Below, in pieces: positions 1 to 13,198 of a stretch of 64,000 nucleotides of DNA. Both the position numbers and the translations under genes were made by a program. The DNA comes from Leguminivora glycinivorella (taxonomy: Eukaryota; Arthropoda; Insecta; Lepidoptera; Tortricidae): positions 9,499,706 to 9,563,705 of the forward strand of contig NC_062992.1 in assembly GCF_023078275.1 (NCBI RefSeq), given 5' to 3'. Below the pieces are notes generated by a model. It had not been told where the DNA came from. It searched no databases and worked only from the letters and a program-made list of their open reading frames with translations. Each line of letters begins with the position of its first letter. Position 1 is the first letter of the stretch.

Positions 1-1444
1 ATATCTAGGCAGTGTAAAATGCAGGTGGCTCAGTGGGAAGGGATTAGTAAGTAGGCATCGGCGAGTATCCTGCATCCGTAATAACTATTACATTCAATGT
101 ACTGTAAGAAAATCGTTGTTTGCTTGCCTTTCATATGTTTACGTTTGCAATAAGTATAAGCAAAATGGAAAAAATTGTAAGCGATAATGCAAGGAAGTAC
201 TTTTTACCCTACCGACCATAGCGTCGAGATACTGGCTATGTGGGTTGTATGAAGTTTCCCCAGTATAAATATTTATATAGGTAAAATACATACATATTCG
301 TACCTACTACCTACGCTGTGGTCGCTGTGTAACAATTCTACAATCATTGCAAGAATTTCTTTTAAAACAATAGTAATATGTGTAAGGTACAGTCAGCCAA
401 AAAGCAGTGTAAGGTTCTTGGCTGACCGCGTACAGCAAATAGATCAGTTACAATGGCCCCCCAGTCGAGAATTGCCCCGCTTTACCTTAATCGAAATAAC
501 CACGGACAGATGTACCTACAAAGAAACCTACGGATCCAAATGAAAGTCTTATTTTTTGTAAACGTTTCAATAAGAATACTTTTATTACGCGGGCGAAGCC
601 GCGGGTAAAAGCTAGTGCAGAATAAATGCGGTGAATTTATATAATTAAAAAAAAACGCTATTTTGAGCAACGTTCCGGATTGTCGTAAATTTTTGATGCA
701 AGCAGGATGAGAGAAACAGATAAAAAAATTAGCCATAGGCCAAAGTCTAATTGACATTCACGGTGTTTGAACAGTGCCTAAACCAAATCGATATAAACAG
801 TGTATGATAGTTAAATTCGACATCAAAGTCGGAGTTAGAGGAAGCACCATGCCACATTCTCTAAATGGCCGCCATACACAGATCCTGAACTTTATTTCTT
901 AAAAATAACTATGGCTAGACTATGTCCAGATATTCTGCTTTGTGGATCATATGTCGTTGAGGTTCACACAGTACAATTTTTTTTCGCAATCGTATCGTTT
1001 TTTACGCACTTTGTGAATTTTCTAGTAGCATTTGTCCGGAATCGTAATTGTTACTCGGGAGGATTAAGTCAATACTGTCTAAACCACTTGCTTTACGTCG
1101 AGTTTCTAGGACAAAATGTGAACCTTATTATGTGCCTTATTAAGCCTATGTCTTGTTTTAAGAAAAAAATATAATAGCAAATAAATACGGCTACTCAAAG
1201 TTGTCCTCATACTTAACGATACAGTCTTTAAATGAGGCTATAATAAATATAATATTCATCTGGCTATAGCAATTAAGGGCTTAAGTTCGGTTTATTTCTT
1301 CAATAAATCTGAAGTCTCTCTGAAGTCTGTCTGATCTCGAGAAAATATTGATAAATTGCATGTGCATTCCCCATATTCTAATTTTAATTAAATGACTTCA
1401 ACCTTTCTACTCTGTTCGGATATTAATTCGTAATTTCCCCTCAG
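1..1444. other. Intron or upstream sequence of the first gene, no gene seen
   Basis: AT-rich sequence without a convincing coding region. It ends in a good 3' splice site (pyrimidine run, then CAG at 1442-1444) that leads into the first coding exon, so it is probably the preceding intron. Around 589-616 there is a short GC hairpin (cgcgggcgaagccgcg) followed by a CTAGT end. This resembles the 3' terminus of Helitron-like repeats common in moths, but the assignment is weak. Confidence 0.5.
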
Positions 1445-4400
1445 GGCTCCGCTGACACCGGGCACGGTGGCGGCGGCGGCGGTGGGGGCCGGGCTCCGCC
1501 CCCGCTTCCCCTCGCCGAGCTACACGGCGGAGTTCACCCCCCCGCCCCCCTACAAGCAGTACCCGCGCCCGCGCCTGCAGCCCGTCACGCACGAGGACCT
1601 GCAGGCGCTGCTGCCGCCCTCCACCACCGCCATGGACCAGAAGACGCAGTCCAGCTTCCAGGTGAGACACGCACACATATACAGCCTGTATGTGTATATA
1701 CAGCCTGCTCCAGGTGGTATTAACTTAAACACGTCATATGGACGGACAGGTAAAAATCAAAATATTTAAATGAATTAAAAATAAGTAAAATTTTAGTTCA
1801 ATTATGTGATTTACATGCTTTTTTGAACGTTGAATTTAATTTATATGCAGTCAGGGTGTCCACTTTCTGGAAAGTCAGGGAAAGTCAGGGAAAAGTCAGG
1901 GAAGCTCATAGTGGTCATGGAAAGTCAGGGAAAGTCAGGGAAATGATTTGGAGGTCAGGAAAAAATTTGGCACCAAGAAAAAAAATCAAAAAGTATTGAA
2001 AAAATAATATGATTTCTCGGGTTGGCCACATCCATGACAGTAAAGATGGATTCCCGGTAGTGATTTTAAGGCAACTTAGAATTGTCTTAGACTTTTTATG
2101 ACAAATATAGTACCTGGCCTCCATCCTAGTGATTGCTAATGAGGGATATCTTCATGCTTAACCTTAATTTATCCGGCCAAAAATCGTTAATGCGGAAAAA
2201 TCCAGATTTGTTTTTACTTTGTGTGCCCTACCCTCATATTCCAAAATGGCGAGGGGGATCGGGAATAAATTCAGTTATTGTGATTCAGATTAACTGGAAA
2301 GTTGCACCACAATGTCACCATGTTCAACATTCATAAGGTAGGTGCTTTTGCTAGGGCGACATGAAAACGACAAAGACAAAGTTACGTTACGTCGCTGTCC
2401 AAATTCTGTCTATCCGATCCGACAATCCAAAGCGAAGTTCCTCATAAAGCCTATGGCGCAAAACGTCACATAGAGGCGCAATTTTGTATTAGTCAAAGGA
2501 GCATAGGAGGATAATTAGCGTGACAATGAAGCGGAACCCTAAAAAAAATGCTTTTTCTTCGGGTTTTTTTAAGACAAAAAAAAACTGTTTTTTGCAACCG
2601 TGGTAAAAATATCATCATAGAATGAAAATTTGGTCAAGGAAATTTTCTTAAATGGTCATGAAAAGTCAGGGAAAAGTCAGGGATTTTTTTTTTGGATTTA
2701 GTAGTGGACACCCTGGCAGTATTTTTGTGTTTGTTTTCGTTCAAAAAGTGTTTGTTAACAAAAGAATGGATTTAATATGAATAATCTGATGTAGATCAAG
2801 ATACACTACTGGTCGCAACGACGCCGGTTGAAGGTTTTGCCTTATGTTTCCTCTGTATTTTTCTCTCAAATGTGATGAAAAACATTGTGTGTAACTCAGG
2901 AGATAAAGACATTAAAGACTTGTGTCTATCATTCACTCCTGCCTGCGGCAGTCGTGAATAATAACACGCGTCTTTAATGTCCGCCTTACCTCCCTTGTTG
3001 CACAATGCACTATTCTTCACATATTATATTCCGTATAAATCCCGCAGGAGTTCCAACGTTACCAGCAGCAGTACAACGCGCGGCAGCGTGCCGCGTCGGC
3101 CAGCGCGCGCGCGTCCGGCGCCACCGCCGACTGGAACGAGCCCTACCGGGACTCGCTCGCGCTCTCGCTGCCCGACCTGCCCGACATCGACCTGGACCAG
3201 CTGCAGCCCACGCTCGACGTGCTCGACGACTCCGCGCTCGCCTCCATCTCCGACAACCTGCTCTACACCGAGGCGCGCGAGCAGCCCACCCCCGACGCGA
3301 TACTCCAGGAGATCGCCGGACCCTTCAACGGGCCCTACGAGCCCCCCGCCAACCCTCCCAGCGTCCCCGGCGCGCCCAGCACCCCAGCGCGCCGCCGCCA
3401 GTGCCTTCTAAAGACGACATGCCTCCGCCCCCGCGCCGCCCCCGACCCCGCGCCCTTCCGCTCCCCGCCCCCGCCCGCACCCGCGCGCCCCGCGCCCCGC
3501 CCCGCGCCGCCCGTCGCCACCGCCACCGTCGGCTCCCAGGCCACCGCCCGCGAGATCGAGGAGCAGAGCAAGCAGTACCTGATCAAGACCCTCATGCGCG
3601 ACGACGCCGACATCCCGCCGCCCAAGGAGGACAAGAAGCCCGAGGAGCTCACCGTGGCCCAGTGCAAGCGCGAGGGCGGCGAGCCCGAGATGTTCGGCAT
3701 CGCCAAGACCACGCCCATCGAGGACGACTCGCGCCCGGACCCGCTCAAGTTCCGCAAGAAGGACCCGCTCGCCCAGAAGGGCGGGAAGCCGCGGACGACC
3801 GGCGCGAAGGAGAAGCCCGCCACGTTGAAGGACAAGATCGTGCGCGACGCCAAGCCCGCGAAACCCCCCACCCCTCGCCCGGCCGCCACCCCCGAGGCGC
3901 CCCGGTCGCCGGGAGAAAAGGAATCCATCAAGCTGAGGCTCAAACTGGACAAGAACGAGCCCGTCGTCCAACCCGTATACAAGGCGGACGTCAGCTTCAC
4001 GAACCCGCGGCCCGGCGAGCCCGAGCTGCGCGTCCCGCCCCTCCACATCTCCCTCCGGGGCAGGAACTCCGCCGTCATCAAGAACTCCAAGAAGGAGAAG
4101 AAGAAGTTCGCCCCGGGGGACCTCCACAAGAAACTCAAGATCAGGAAAAACTCGGAGTCGGACGACAAGCATCGCCGGGAGGAGGAAACCCCCTCGAAGC
4201 CGGTCGAGCCCACTGAGAACTCCAAGGACGAGTATCTCCACGTGAAGAGCATAAAGCTCAACAACCACTACGAGGGCGACGCGATAAAGACCGAGATCCC
4301 CGGCGACAACAACGTCGTCTATCGCATGAAGACGATATCCAAAAACGCCCACATAGTCACAAAGGACTACAAGCATCTCAACAACAAAGTCCAAAGCTTA

Positions 4401-7400
4401 GACAGTCTGAAGAAGAAAAAGTCCAAACTGCTCACCGACAGCGGGAAATCCATGGAGAAGGACCGCGACAAAGAGTGGAAGAACGACATGTTAGACAAAG
4501 AGGGGAAATACGCCCAAAATGAAGGCTACAGAGAGACGCCGAACAACCACGAGGTCAAGAAGAAGTTACCCGACAAGGACGCGAAATGTGATAAAACGGA
4601 CGGCAAAGAGGAGCCGAACAGTGAGAGTGTTAGTGGTGCTAGTGAGTTGGAGAGTAGGTTGCTCAAGTGTCATAAGGAGCGGACGCTCAGTGCGGACGAC
4701 AGTGCGGACAAGTGCGCCGACGACAATAAGCTCAAACGGACTGTGGACGGCGTTGTCTCGCCCAACGGCCTCATCAGCGAGAAGAAGAGGAAAATTAGCC
4801 ATAGTTCCTGTCCAGGTGTGTATCTCTGCTTATGAATATTGCAAACTTTGGATACCTTTACAGCCTTTGCTTGGCCACAGTATAAACCAGTAATAAATCT
4901 TCTAACAAACGTACGCCGCGCGGGGTGCACACAAGCGCGTCGTGTATGTACGCAACACATGCAAGCGGATTTGGATAAACGTGGATAAGAATAATGCATA
5001 ATGATATTTTCGTGTTTTCTGACTGATATAATGTGGTATTATACGTGTAGTTAATAGTATTAAATAACAACATCTTACTTTGGACAATGTCGAGTAACAT
5101 TTATAGTAATTTTGTTCAACCACGTGCTTTCGAACGCAGTAGGTAGCTTTCGCGTCGCCGCTGCCGGAGATTAACTACTGTGTCGTCCTTGTACTGTGGC
5201 TTGGCTGTTAAATGATCGATTGAATAAACAACATAAATCTTTAAAATTTGCACCTCCACCATTTTACAAGTGGTGGAGATGCTGGGATTCAAGTTCGTCA
5301 AGCAAAAAAGGTGGAATGGTAACTGAGGTTTACAATATTACTTTGATGTATAGGGTTGGTTCTTCATTTTAAACTAGTGCAATTTTAATAGCATAAGTGA
5401 CAAAACAACCTTTAGTTTCAATTTTACATAATTCAAGTTATAATTATATGTATTTTTTTATACTATATCTCTGTATAGACCATAAAATTTATATGAAAGC
5501 AGCATCTTGACTGCTTCAGACATTTTGGACAAAACTTGCAATCTTATTATCTTAGCTCCTTTTTTGTACCTATCTGATATAACACACATCATACAAATTT
5601 TGCAGTAGTGAAGGTTGTAAATATGACTTCATTTTTGATGTGAGTCGAAAGTGTATTTCAGTTGTATAATCTTCACTGTGCATAAGTACATCAATAAATA
5701 TGACTCTTGCACGTGTCACATGCACAAAGCCACCATGTGATGATTGCAAGCGGGCATTTTCAGAATTTGGGACCCCCCAATTAGCGTAAGTCGTTAACAA
5801 AAATTAACTCACTGTCAATTTTGTGACGATAGATAAGCATGACATTTGAATCAAAATATTATTTTTGTGTTAATTACATAAACTTTAAGCGATAATCTAC
5901 ATTCAGAATGAGAAAAAAGTACATTTTAAGACAGATTTTATGCTTAATAATTAAGTTAAATTGACAGCGAGTTACACTAATTGAGGGGGCCTAAAATCTG
6001 AAAATGCCCAAGCACATGGTAGTACCCGGTGCATCTAGAGCAGAAAGTAGTGCAAGATGCAAGAAACATATTTGTTACAATTTTATATCTTAGTAAGGGG
6101 AGAAAGCTACTGTGAACATCTTCAATCATTCTTTTGACTTTTTATTTTTCAAATATGTAAAAAGCGAAACGCAATATAAACAAAAAAACTATTGAAGATG
6201 TTCATGGTTACTGACAAGAAGTGGGTACGCTCACTAATAACTTAGCAACAGGGTGTTAATAAAGTGACACCTATAGTGCTGATTTTCTTGTGTTTATTAT
6301 CCTAATGAAATATATGGTATAGCTAAATCTAGATATATTTATTTGTACTGTCTAAATGATTATGTAACTTGTTGAAGTCCTGTTGGATTAAAATGAAATC
6401 ACAAATACTACTATGGTGTCTCTTTATTTGGCATGGAGTAAACCATGAACAATGCACAACTACCTTAAGAAAATATTATTTTGATGAGAAATAAGCATGA
6501 CTCAGAAAAACGCCTCTCATTTTGAAAAAAATGTGCTTATTTCTACAATGAAATGTGCCACAATAAGTGGACAAGAAACGTCAAACTATCAATATAGATT
6601 TGCCTTGGCCGATGCAGTTCTTTTATCGCGAATAGCCTAGTCCACACAGAGCAAGGCACGTAAGTGCTCAGGCGGCGATCAACGTGCCTTACGGCCCAGC
6701 CACGACATTGGTCTAAGCGCGATAGCGGTGAGCGGCAGCCATACGTGCGAATGAAAAGTACCATCGCTGTGTCTCGCTCCAATGTATGGCCGCCGCTCCC
6801 CGCTGTCGCGCTTAGACCAATGTCGTGGCTGAGCCGTCAGACGAGACAGGTTGCTCGACCAAGCAAAACTCACGCACTGCCTCGGCCGAGGCACGTCTAC
6901 ATTGCACTTTTGCCGCGCGAGGCTAATCCCGGCTAATCAAGAGTCCTAAACTATGGTTACGTTTTCAAAATGACGGGCGTTATCCGAGTCTTGGAGATAA
7001 CACAACGTATCACAAATTCACAATGTATGCCTGGTTGCAAAAATGGATCTATTTTTTTAATGACAACGATTCATGAAATTCGTATTCGCCAATGCAGCTT
7101 GAAGTATAAAAACACTTTCACATGAAATTTTCTGCCACATCATAATTATGTAATTTAAAAAAAATGCGTGTAAGTGACACGACATGAAGCTTCTTGAAAG
7201 TACAAGTTCTTGCCTTCTTTCCTTCTCTTTAATTAAACATATGCCTTGTCATAAGGTTTGAAACTTAACTTTCAATTCTGATCGCTAAAATGAGCTGCCT
7301 CGCAAAGAGATAGGGACACTTAACAAATTGGTTTGTATAAACGCGAATAGTCCCGAGGTCGCGTTTGCATTTATCTCGGGAGAGGCATATTCATGGAGAG

Positions 7401-10246
7401 CTGTTTCGCGAGGCATTATAATGCAGATCGAGCTGTTTCGGCGATGCGGCATATTTTCTCTGAAGGCATCCTAAGCAGATTCGGGTTTAAAAAGTCGTAA
7501 GTTTTTAGGAATCACTCACATATTATAATTACAAAATAAGCATCAAAAGGTTTGTGTAAAACTGGTGGATTAACTTTTTCGTCTTAGTGTCTTTTGTTAA
7601 ATATAAAACTAGACATAGTTTCAAAGAAACAACATATTCTAACTAAAGCAGATGAGATGTTCTTTAAAGCGGAAAGTGATCCAGTAGGCCTAGCACATGA
7701 TTGCCGCGAGAGTATGTCGCCGCGAGATAGATGACACGTCTTCTTCTAACTTTATTAATGACATAAGGACGGGTAGTCTATCTCGCGGCCACACACTCTC
7801 GCGGCAATCATGTGCTAGCCCTGCTGGAGCCTTAACAAAGAAAAAGTTGACCCAGCCAAAAACTAGTTCCATAAAAATCTCATCACGATGAACAACTCCT
7901 TGAAGTGGCGGTATGTTTGACAGAGCCGGTGGGGTCCACCAACGTGGGCACCGTGCGCGTGTCCCCGCCGCGCGCCGCCGCCTCGCCGCCGCGCCGCCGC
8001 GAGCGCCCCAAGGACAAGTCCTACTGCAAGCTCGTCGCCGAGCGCGCGCGCCACGCCTCCAACACCGACCGGCAAGACCGCCCCGACGACAAGTTCGTCC
8101 CGCGCTCCCCGGGGCAGGCCCAGGGCGAGGACTCCGGCATAGAATCCATGGACGCCTTATCAGAGAAATCCCCCAACCAAGCCAGCCAGAGCCCTCCAGG
8201 CCCGCAGCGGAAGGAACGACTCGACATGCCGCGCTCCACCTCCCCTACCTCCGTGCATCGCATCATAGGCGTCCCGCCGCCCGCCTCCGACGAACTCCTA
8301 GAGAGGCTAGCCTTAACGGCACCTCCGAGGTACGAACCGCCGCCCGATCTAGACGATCTGGGCGATATAGAGGCGGAGCTAGCCAAAATGCACGGCGATC
8401 ATGACCAACCTTCACCAAAAGTTAACGGCGATGACGCGCCGCGCAGACCGCCAGATCCACCTCGACCTCCTACCCCTATTCGACGCGACCCTGACCCTGA
8501 ACCGCAGCCAGAGGAAGTTAAAGAGGAGCCCAAGAAGGAGAAAGTAGACGATTTCGATCCCCTCCCGAGCAGGGTCAGCCCGCCGCTATATACGTACTCT
8601 AACCAGGAGAAAGGCGCGACGGAAGAAGTCAAAGAGGAAAAACCTGTCGCCGAAAACGGCGAGACCTCCGAGGAACATAAAGAACCGGACCCTAAATTGG
8701 AAAGGCTGCCCATGAAAGCGGACTTCCCCGATAAAAGTTTACTGGAGCAACTTCTCATAGAGATTCCCACTCCGGACTACGTCGCAAAAAGGCCTGAATC
8801 CCCGTCTCCTTCTGCGTTAGAGAGGGTGGCCAGGAGTAGCGTCCGGACGAGATCCAGTAGCAAAATGAACAGCCCTGCCGACGGGCCCAAAACGCCCCGT
8901 CTCAGCCCCGGGATACCCAAACTAGAAACGAGATCCGACTCCCCCGCTCTTCAGAATCCCCCCCGCAACTGCCTCAGAAGCGGCTCAGTGGATAAAACCA
9001 GTCCTAAAACTGTTACTGCTGTAGCTACGGTGCCGGTGAAACCGGCCCCCGGAGCGAAACGGAAGCGAAGAGAGTCCGAAAGCTCCTGCGCGAGCACAAT
9101 CAGTTGCGAAGAAGGTTTATCGCCGGCCGGGAGACCTAAGAAGAAGCCTCGTCGCGTCGACGGGGTTAAACAGCCGGGGACCGAAGGTCCGAAGGAGGGT
9201 CGGAAAAAGGATTCGGACAGCGATAGCGACGAGCCTCTGATCTGTAAAGTGCGGGGGAAGACGCCCGCCAAGGTGGTGAGCCAGAAAGTGGTGAAGGGTG
9301 TGAAGGGGCCGGTGGAGGGTGTGAAGGCGGAGGGCAAGGGCGCGGTCGCGGGCGCGGAGGGCGTGAACACGCGGCGCTCGGGCCGCCAGGCGCCCGGCGC
9401 GCCGCCCATGACGCCAGAGACGCCTGCTAGGAGGAAAACCAGGAGTGCCGGTGAGTTTTCTATCATTTTTTTTAGGTTAGACCTAATTTTAGAGCTCTCC
9501 CACCGACATCCAGTTATTTCGGGTACAGATTTTTTGTAGTATCCCGTTTTAGTAGAATATTTGCTAATGTTCACTCTACCATTCTTTTTGCTGAATACTG
9601 TACGCATACTACGGGAAATTAAATCCTGAAGAAGTTCGAAGGTATCAAAATTTGATTTTGAGAAACAGTTACTAAAGTTTTTCTACCTTTTGGCAGTGTC
9701 TCATTTTTACAAAGAAATGGTCAAGCCACGTAACATTAAAACTAACGTAACTATGGGAACAAATCAAATTATTTTAACAAATATTTTGATTTGTGTTTTT
9801 TATGTAGCACCTACTGCTTGCCCTTAGAGTTGGTCAAAGACGCCTAGTCTTACAAAGATGACATATAGAAGAGAAATTTCGACGGCTTCCGCTGTGGCGA
9901 GGTGGCCTAGGGGTTCATGGCGTTTGGCCCGGATTGCTAAAAGACGCCGGTTCGAATCCGGCCTTCACCACTGGTGGTGTTCGTCATTTTTTCTTTAATA
10001 TATGACATCTTATTTCGATTTTTATCTGAAAATTTTGACAAGCTAGCCTTATGCTCTCGTCGTAGGAACATTTTTACATTAAAACGCTGGAATATTAACT
10101 TTCGTAACTTTCTGCAAGAAGACAAACTGTGGAAACCACGGCCTTGTATTATTTGACAACGTGCATATCTTCTTCCAGTGGAGCCGGGCCCTGCGGCGGC
10201 AGCGGCGGTGGTGCGCCGGCGCCGCACGTCGCGCGACGGCAAGTGA
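1445..10246 (+). CDS. C-terminal part of a large low-complexity nuclear protein (5' partial)
   Basis: Four coding exons join in frame: 1445-1661, 3048-4815, 7924-9450 and 10179-10246 (stop TGA). They give about 1,193 codons, and the N-terminus lies left of the window. All junctions are GT-AG with matching phases (0, 1, 1). The protein is rich in Pro, Lys, Glu, Ser and Arg and has no recognised enzyme fold. Visible short motifs are a PPPPY stretch in exon 1, an acidic LPDLPDIDLDQL segment early in exon 2, an LxxLL motif (LEQLL, codons 8742-8756), two basic nuclear-localisation-like clusters (AKRKRRE and RPKKKPRR) and a very basic C-terminus (RRRRTSRDGK). LxxLL motifs bind nuclear receptors and PPxY motifs bind WW domains, so a chromatin or transcription cofactor role is inferred, not shown. 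I could not assign an orthologue. GC-rich exons contrast sharply with AT-rich introns. A possible pair of compensating indels is described separately. Confidence 0.75.
1852..2715. mobile_element. DNA transposon-like element with CAGGGTGTCCACT ends
   Basis: The 864 bp element has terminal inverted repeats (CAGGGTGTCCACT at the left, AGTGGACACCCTG at the right) and a 5 bp direct flanking repeat GCAGT at 1847-1851 and 2716-2720. Both ends carry runs of the subrepeat GTCAGGGAAA. It lies in the intron between the first and second coding exons. No transposase reading frame survives, so it is non-autonomous. Confidence 0.8.
6697..6831. mobile_element. Palindromic MITE-like repeat
   Basis: Two inverted arms (about 6697-6745 and 6784-6831) pair almost perfectly; the left arm begins cagccacgacattggtct. 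GC-rich flanks containing GCAAGGCACG-like motifs suggest that the full element runs from about 6640 to 6935. It sits in the intron before the third coding exon. It resembles the longer inverted repeat at 13199-13592 in base composition and flanks, but relatedness is only suggested. Confidence 0.6.
7691..7817. mobile_element. Short palindromic MITE
   Basis: A 127 bp element with terminal inverted repeats: tagcacatgattgccgcgag at the left, and its complement ending at 7817 on the right. An inner pair of arms (cgcgagatag / ctatctcgcg) extends the foldback. It lies about 100 bp upstream of the coding exon at 7924, so it could affect that 3' splice site. Confidence 0.7.
9893..9990 (+). mobile_element. 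tRNA-like SINE head
   Basis: The sequence contains a pol III A-box-like motif (tggcctaggggttc) and a perfect T-arm/B-box (gccggttcgaatccggc). It therefore looks like a tRNA or a tRNA-derived SINE. A standard seven-pair acceptor stem does not form with the sequence directly after the T-arm, and no clear anticodon arm was found, so a functional tRNA is unlikely. It lies in the last intron of the first gene. Confidence 0.5.
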
Positions 10247-10332
10247 CGGCGGCGGCGCGCGGAGCCCCGCCCCGCGCTCGCGCCCCCGCCCCCCGCCCTG
10301 CTGCTGCTCCCCGCCGACTGACCGCACACGCC

Positions 10333-11050
10333 GTGAGCTGGCTTATACTGTATACGTGGCGCCAGTGACGTCGTACATACCCGCGCAACGTGACCTGCGC
10401 CTGTGAGTCAGTCACGTCATATGATACCCATCTCGGTCTACCCGTGCGACTGGTGACCTATGGCTGTGAACTAGCTTATACTTGTGTATAGGTATCGCAG
10501 CGAGCTTGACTTCATGTGGCGAGATAAAACTCCAGAGAACGCTGAAGACAGTAGAGACCTGAGCTAGCTTATACTGTATAGGTATCGCAGCGAGAGTCGT
10601 CAAATGATACGCATCTAGGTCTACTCGTGCGACTGGTGACCTGTGGCTGTGAGCTAGCTTATACTTGTGGAATACGGCTCCTGCAGTCTGACCACACACC
10701 CTGACAGATATTGCCGTGAACTAGCTTATACTGTATAGGTATCGGAGAGTCATAACACATCTATTCGGGTCTGGCGAGATACCACACCAACCGTTGAAGA
10801 TAAAAGAGCCGTGAAATAGCTTATACTTAGGTATTGCAGCGTGATGTCATAGATACCCACCTCAGTCTACCCATGGACAGCATCGGAGGATGAAACCTTC
10901 ACGGAAGTGCCGGGAGCTAGCTTATACTTATTTATCTTAAAATCGTAAGGAGTACTTGTCGCAGTAAAAAACGAATGACACCCATGGTTTACCCGAGCAG
11001 TGACCCACCATCGGAAGTGACCTTACCGTGAGCTCTCGATTATATTGTAT
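10333..11050 (+). repeat. Degenerate tandem array with core GAGCTAGCTTATACT
   Basis: About eight copies of a core close to GTGAGCTAGCTTATACTG begin near 10333, 10466, 10559, 10648, 10716, 10811, 10913 and 11028. Several are followed by tataggtatcgcagcgag, and some are preceded by a second shared block (gtgcgactggtgacctgtgg). Spacing ranges from about 70 to 130 bp. The array starts about 87 bp after the stop codon of the first gene, so it would lie in its 3' UTR. Confidence 0.8.
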
Positions 11051-12019
11051 TGGTGTCGGCATAGTGCATACAGACTTATGTGACTACTACCATTTTTAAA
11101 TTTCGAAAATATAACAGCTGTATATTTAGTTCCGGCCCGCTAGATGGCATCAGAGTATAGCCTCCGATGTATTTGTATTTTGGTTTTAAACTGAATTGCT
11201 CTGTCTTTAAATTAAATTTGTACTAGAAGTACTAGAAGTTTAGAGTCCATACTTGATTGACCTAACTCGAAAGTATTCGCTATCCAATGAATAGAATACC
11301 ATTTGAGTTTAAAACCAAAATATTACACAAGTGTTGTAAACCGGCTCGCGACATAGACAGTACGAAACCAGAAAGATGATTACAAAATTTAACTGTCAGT
11401 CTGAAGACACTTAAGTCGTTTTTAAGAGGGTCAAGCGATACTGTGCATACACGGTGTGCCTTCAAAGCGGTATGCGTGATGAGTGGTTCTATTCGTTTGT
11501 TGTTCTATTTTCAAAATTATCTTAGCTCTGTGACGTTCTCTAGCAAAAGGTACCACACTCCGCTGCCATAACGCTCTCAGAGCATCTGTGGTCGTGCTTG
11601 TATCTTTATACTAGTGATCATGAGTCGTGTTCAAGCGTCAATATGGTACCTTCTGCTTGATAACGTCATAATTAACCAGTTTGCGCGTGTTAAGTTTCGA
11701 TTTATCGAATCTCGATTAAGGTGTACATCGGGTGGTGTGCGTGCTTATTGTTAGTAATCGTGCAATAACGGTCTGAGGCGAGCTAGCGTAGTCTATTCAG
11801 TGTGAATGTCTGTGGTCTTGCCGCGGTTCCATACAAGTATGTAAGGAATATATTCGATGATAACGCAGACATATTTGCAGAAGGTAGCCGATCTTTTTTA
11901 ATCCAATACGGGCAATCGTGATCAAACAGAGTATGGGCACAAAGGTCTAAACGCGATGCCAGACATATTTGAAACTAAACGGTACTTGTTGCCAGTTACT
12001 GGCACACAAAGTGTTAAAA

Positions 12020-12236
12020 TGGGTTGGGTTTATGTAACTGCTCCATGCAAACTTCCACCCCCCATTTTAGGGAAGTGGGAAGTTAGAAAGAGATAAAAAG
12101 TAGCCTATGTCACTCTCCATCCTTTCAACTATTTCCACTTAAAAAATCCCGACAATTCGTCGCTCCGTTTTGCCGAGAAGGACGGACAAACAAACAGACA
12201 CACACACTTTCCCATTTATAATATTAGTATGGATTA
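12020..12236 (+). repeat. Lepidopteran interspersed repeat fragment
   Basis: The block ends with cggacaaacaaacagacaca and ttataatattagtatgg. I recognise this style of sequence as a widespread moth and butterfly interspersed repeat tail. It has no coding capacity here and no clear boundaries. Confidence 0.5.
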
Positions 12237-12474
12237 TTTTAGGAATTGCTTTAAGAATGTTCAGATATTTGATGGCGATTGCCCTAGACTCTTTCTAAGC
12301 AAACTTTACATCGGCTTGACAGCGACCAAGTGTGGCAGAGCCCCTGTAAATTTCATTGAAATTTTCTTTGAAAGTCTAGAAACTTAGATTCGAACGAAAT
12401 GGATTTTTTTTGATACTACGTTGTTGGCATGCAAGCATACTAGCCGCCCAATGGTAATCAATTAGCTACCATCA

Positions 12475-12746
12475 GGGGCCCATTTCTCGAAGCTACAAGT
12501 TACAATTTACAAGTGGTTGTCACTGTCTAGGGCCTATTGCATAACAATTTACAACTGATATTACAAGCGGTAGTCCCCCTCCAATTCATTTTATAAGAAA
12601 GAGAGTTCCGCTTGTAATACAAGTTGTAAATTGTTATGCAATAGGCCCCTAGTTGAGACTTCCGCTTGTAACTTGTAACTTTCAGTTTTGAGAAATGCCC
12701 CAGGGGCCTTGTAAATTGTAACTTGTAGCGTCGAGAAATGGGCCCC
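12475..12746. mobile_element. MITE with ggggcccatttctcgaagct ends
   Basis: Terminal inverted repeats begin ggggcccatttctcg at 12475 and end with its complement at 12746. Inner arms (ctattgcataacaatttaca and its complement) form a second foldback. Partial relatives lie at about 25140-25192 and 31188-31234, each carrying cttgtaaattgtaact and a gggcccc end. Confidence 0.75.
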
Positions 12747-13198
12747 AAAGGTATACAACAAAGGGTTTCACTGAGTATGGTCTCAACTGTGGATATTCAT
12801 ATTATTCATAGATTAAATCTGTTATTTATGTGCTTCGCTCATCATAGAACATCGCAACCTCATTGAACCCTCTGAAAACCTTGCCAACCGTCAGGAAAAC
12901 AAAATTAATATAACTAATCTCAAATTTAAATGAAAATATGAAGTTTTCATGACTCGCCATCAGTTCGTTGTGTTCAAATCGATGTAAAGTTAGTAAACAC
13001 CGTTTTGTAGATGTCATCTACCGCATTTTTAAATCTAGAATCGTGGACGTATTTTTACTCGTTTTATTTTTTATTTAGTGAACAAATCATGTTACCATTC
13101 ACTATAATGCACTCGACTTTTAAGTGTAACTTAATTTCTGAGTAATTTTAAGTAAAAGCTTTTGGGATGGCTTTGCCCGTGTAGGGAAATTGACCGTT

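Noticed and set aside
3005..4216. 403-codon + strand frame overlapping exon 2 of the first gene
   Set aside because: It is an Arg/Ala/Pro-rich out-of-frame reading of GC-rich DNA. Splice phases on both sides support the other frame. Only a short part near 3393-3435 may be real, through indels.
3335..4394. Long minus-strand reading frames of about 310-330 codons
   Set aside because: They are antisense to a GC-rich coding exon with consistent splice phases. Their composition mirrors the sense codons and no motif was recognised.
9893..9970. Functional tRNA gene
   Set aside because: A- and B-box motifs are present, but acceptor and anticodon stems do not form properly; a SINE head is more likely.
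10333..11050. CRISPR-like array, or microRNA cluster because of the TAGCTTAT string
   Set aside because: Spacers are irregular and themselves repeated, the genome is eukaryotic, and no hairpin precursor was seen around the copies.
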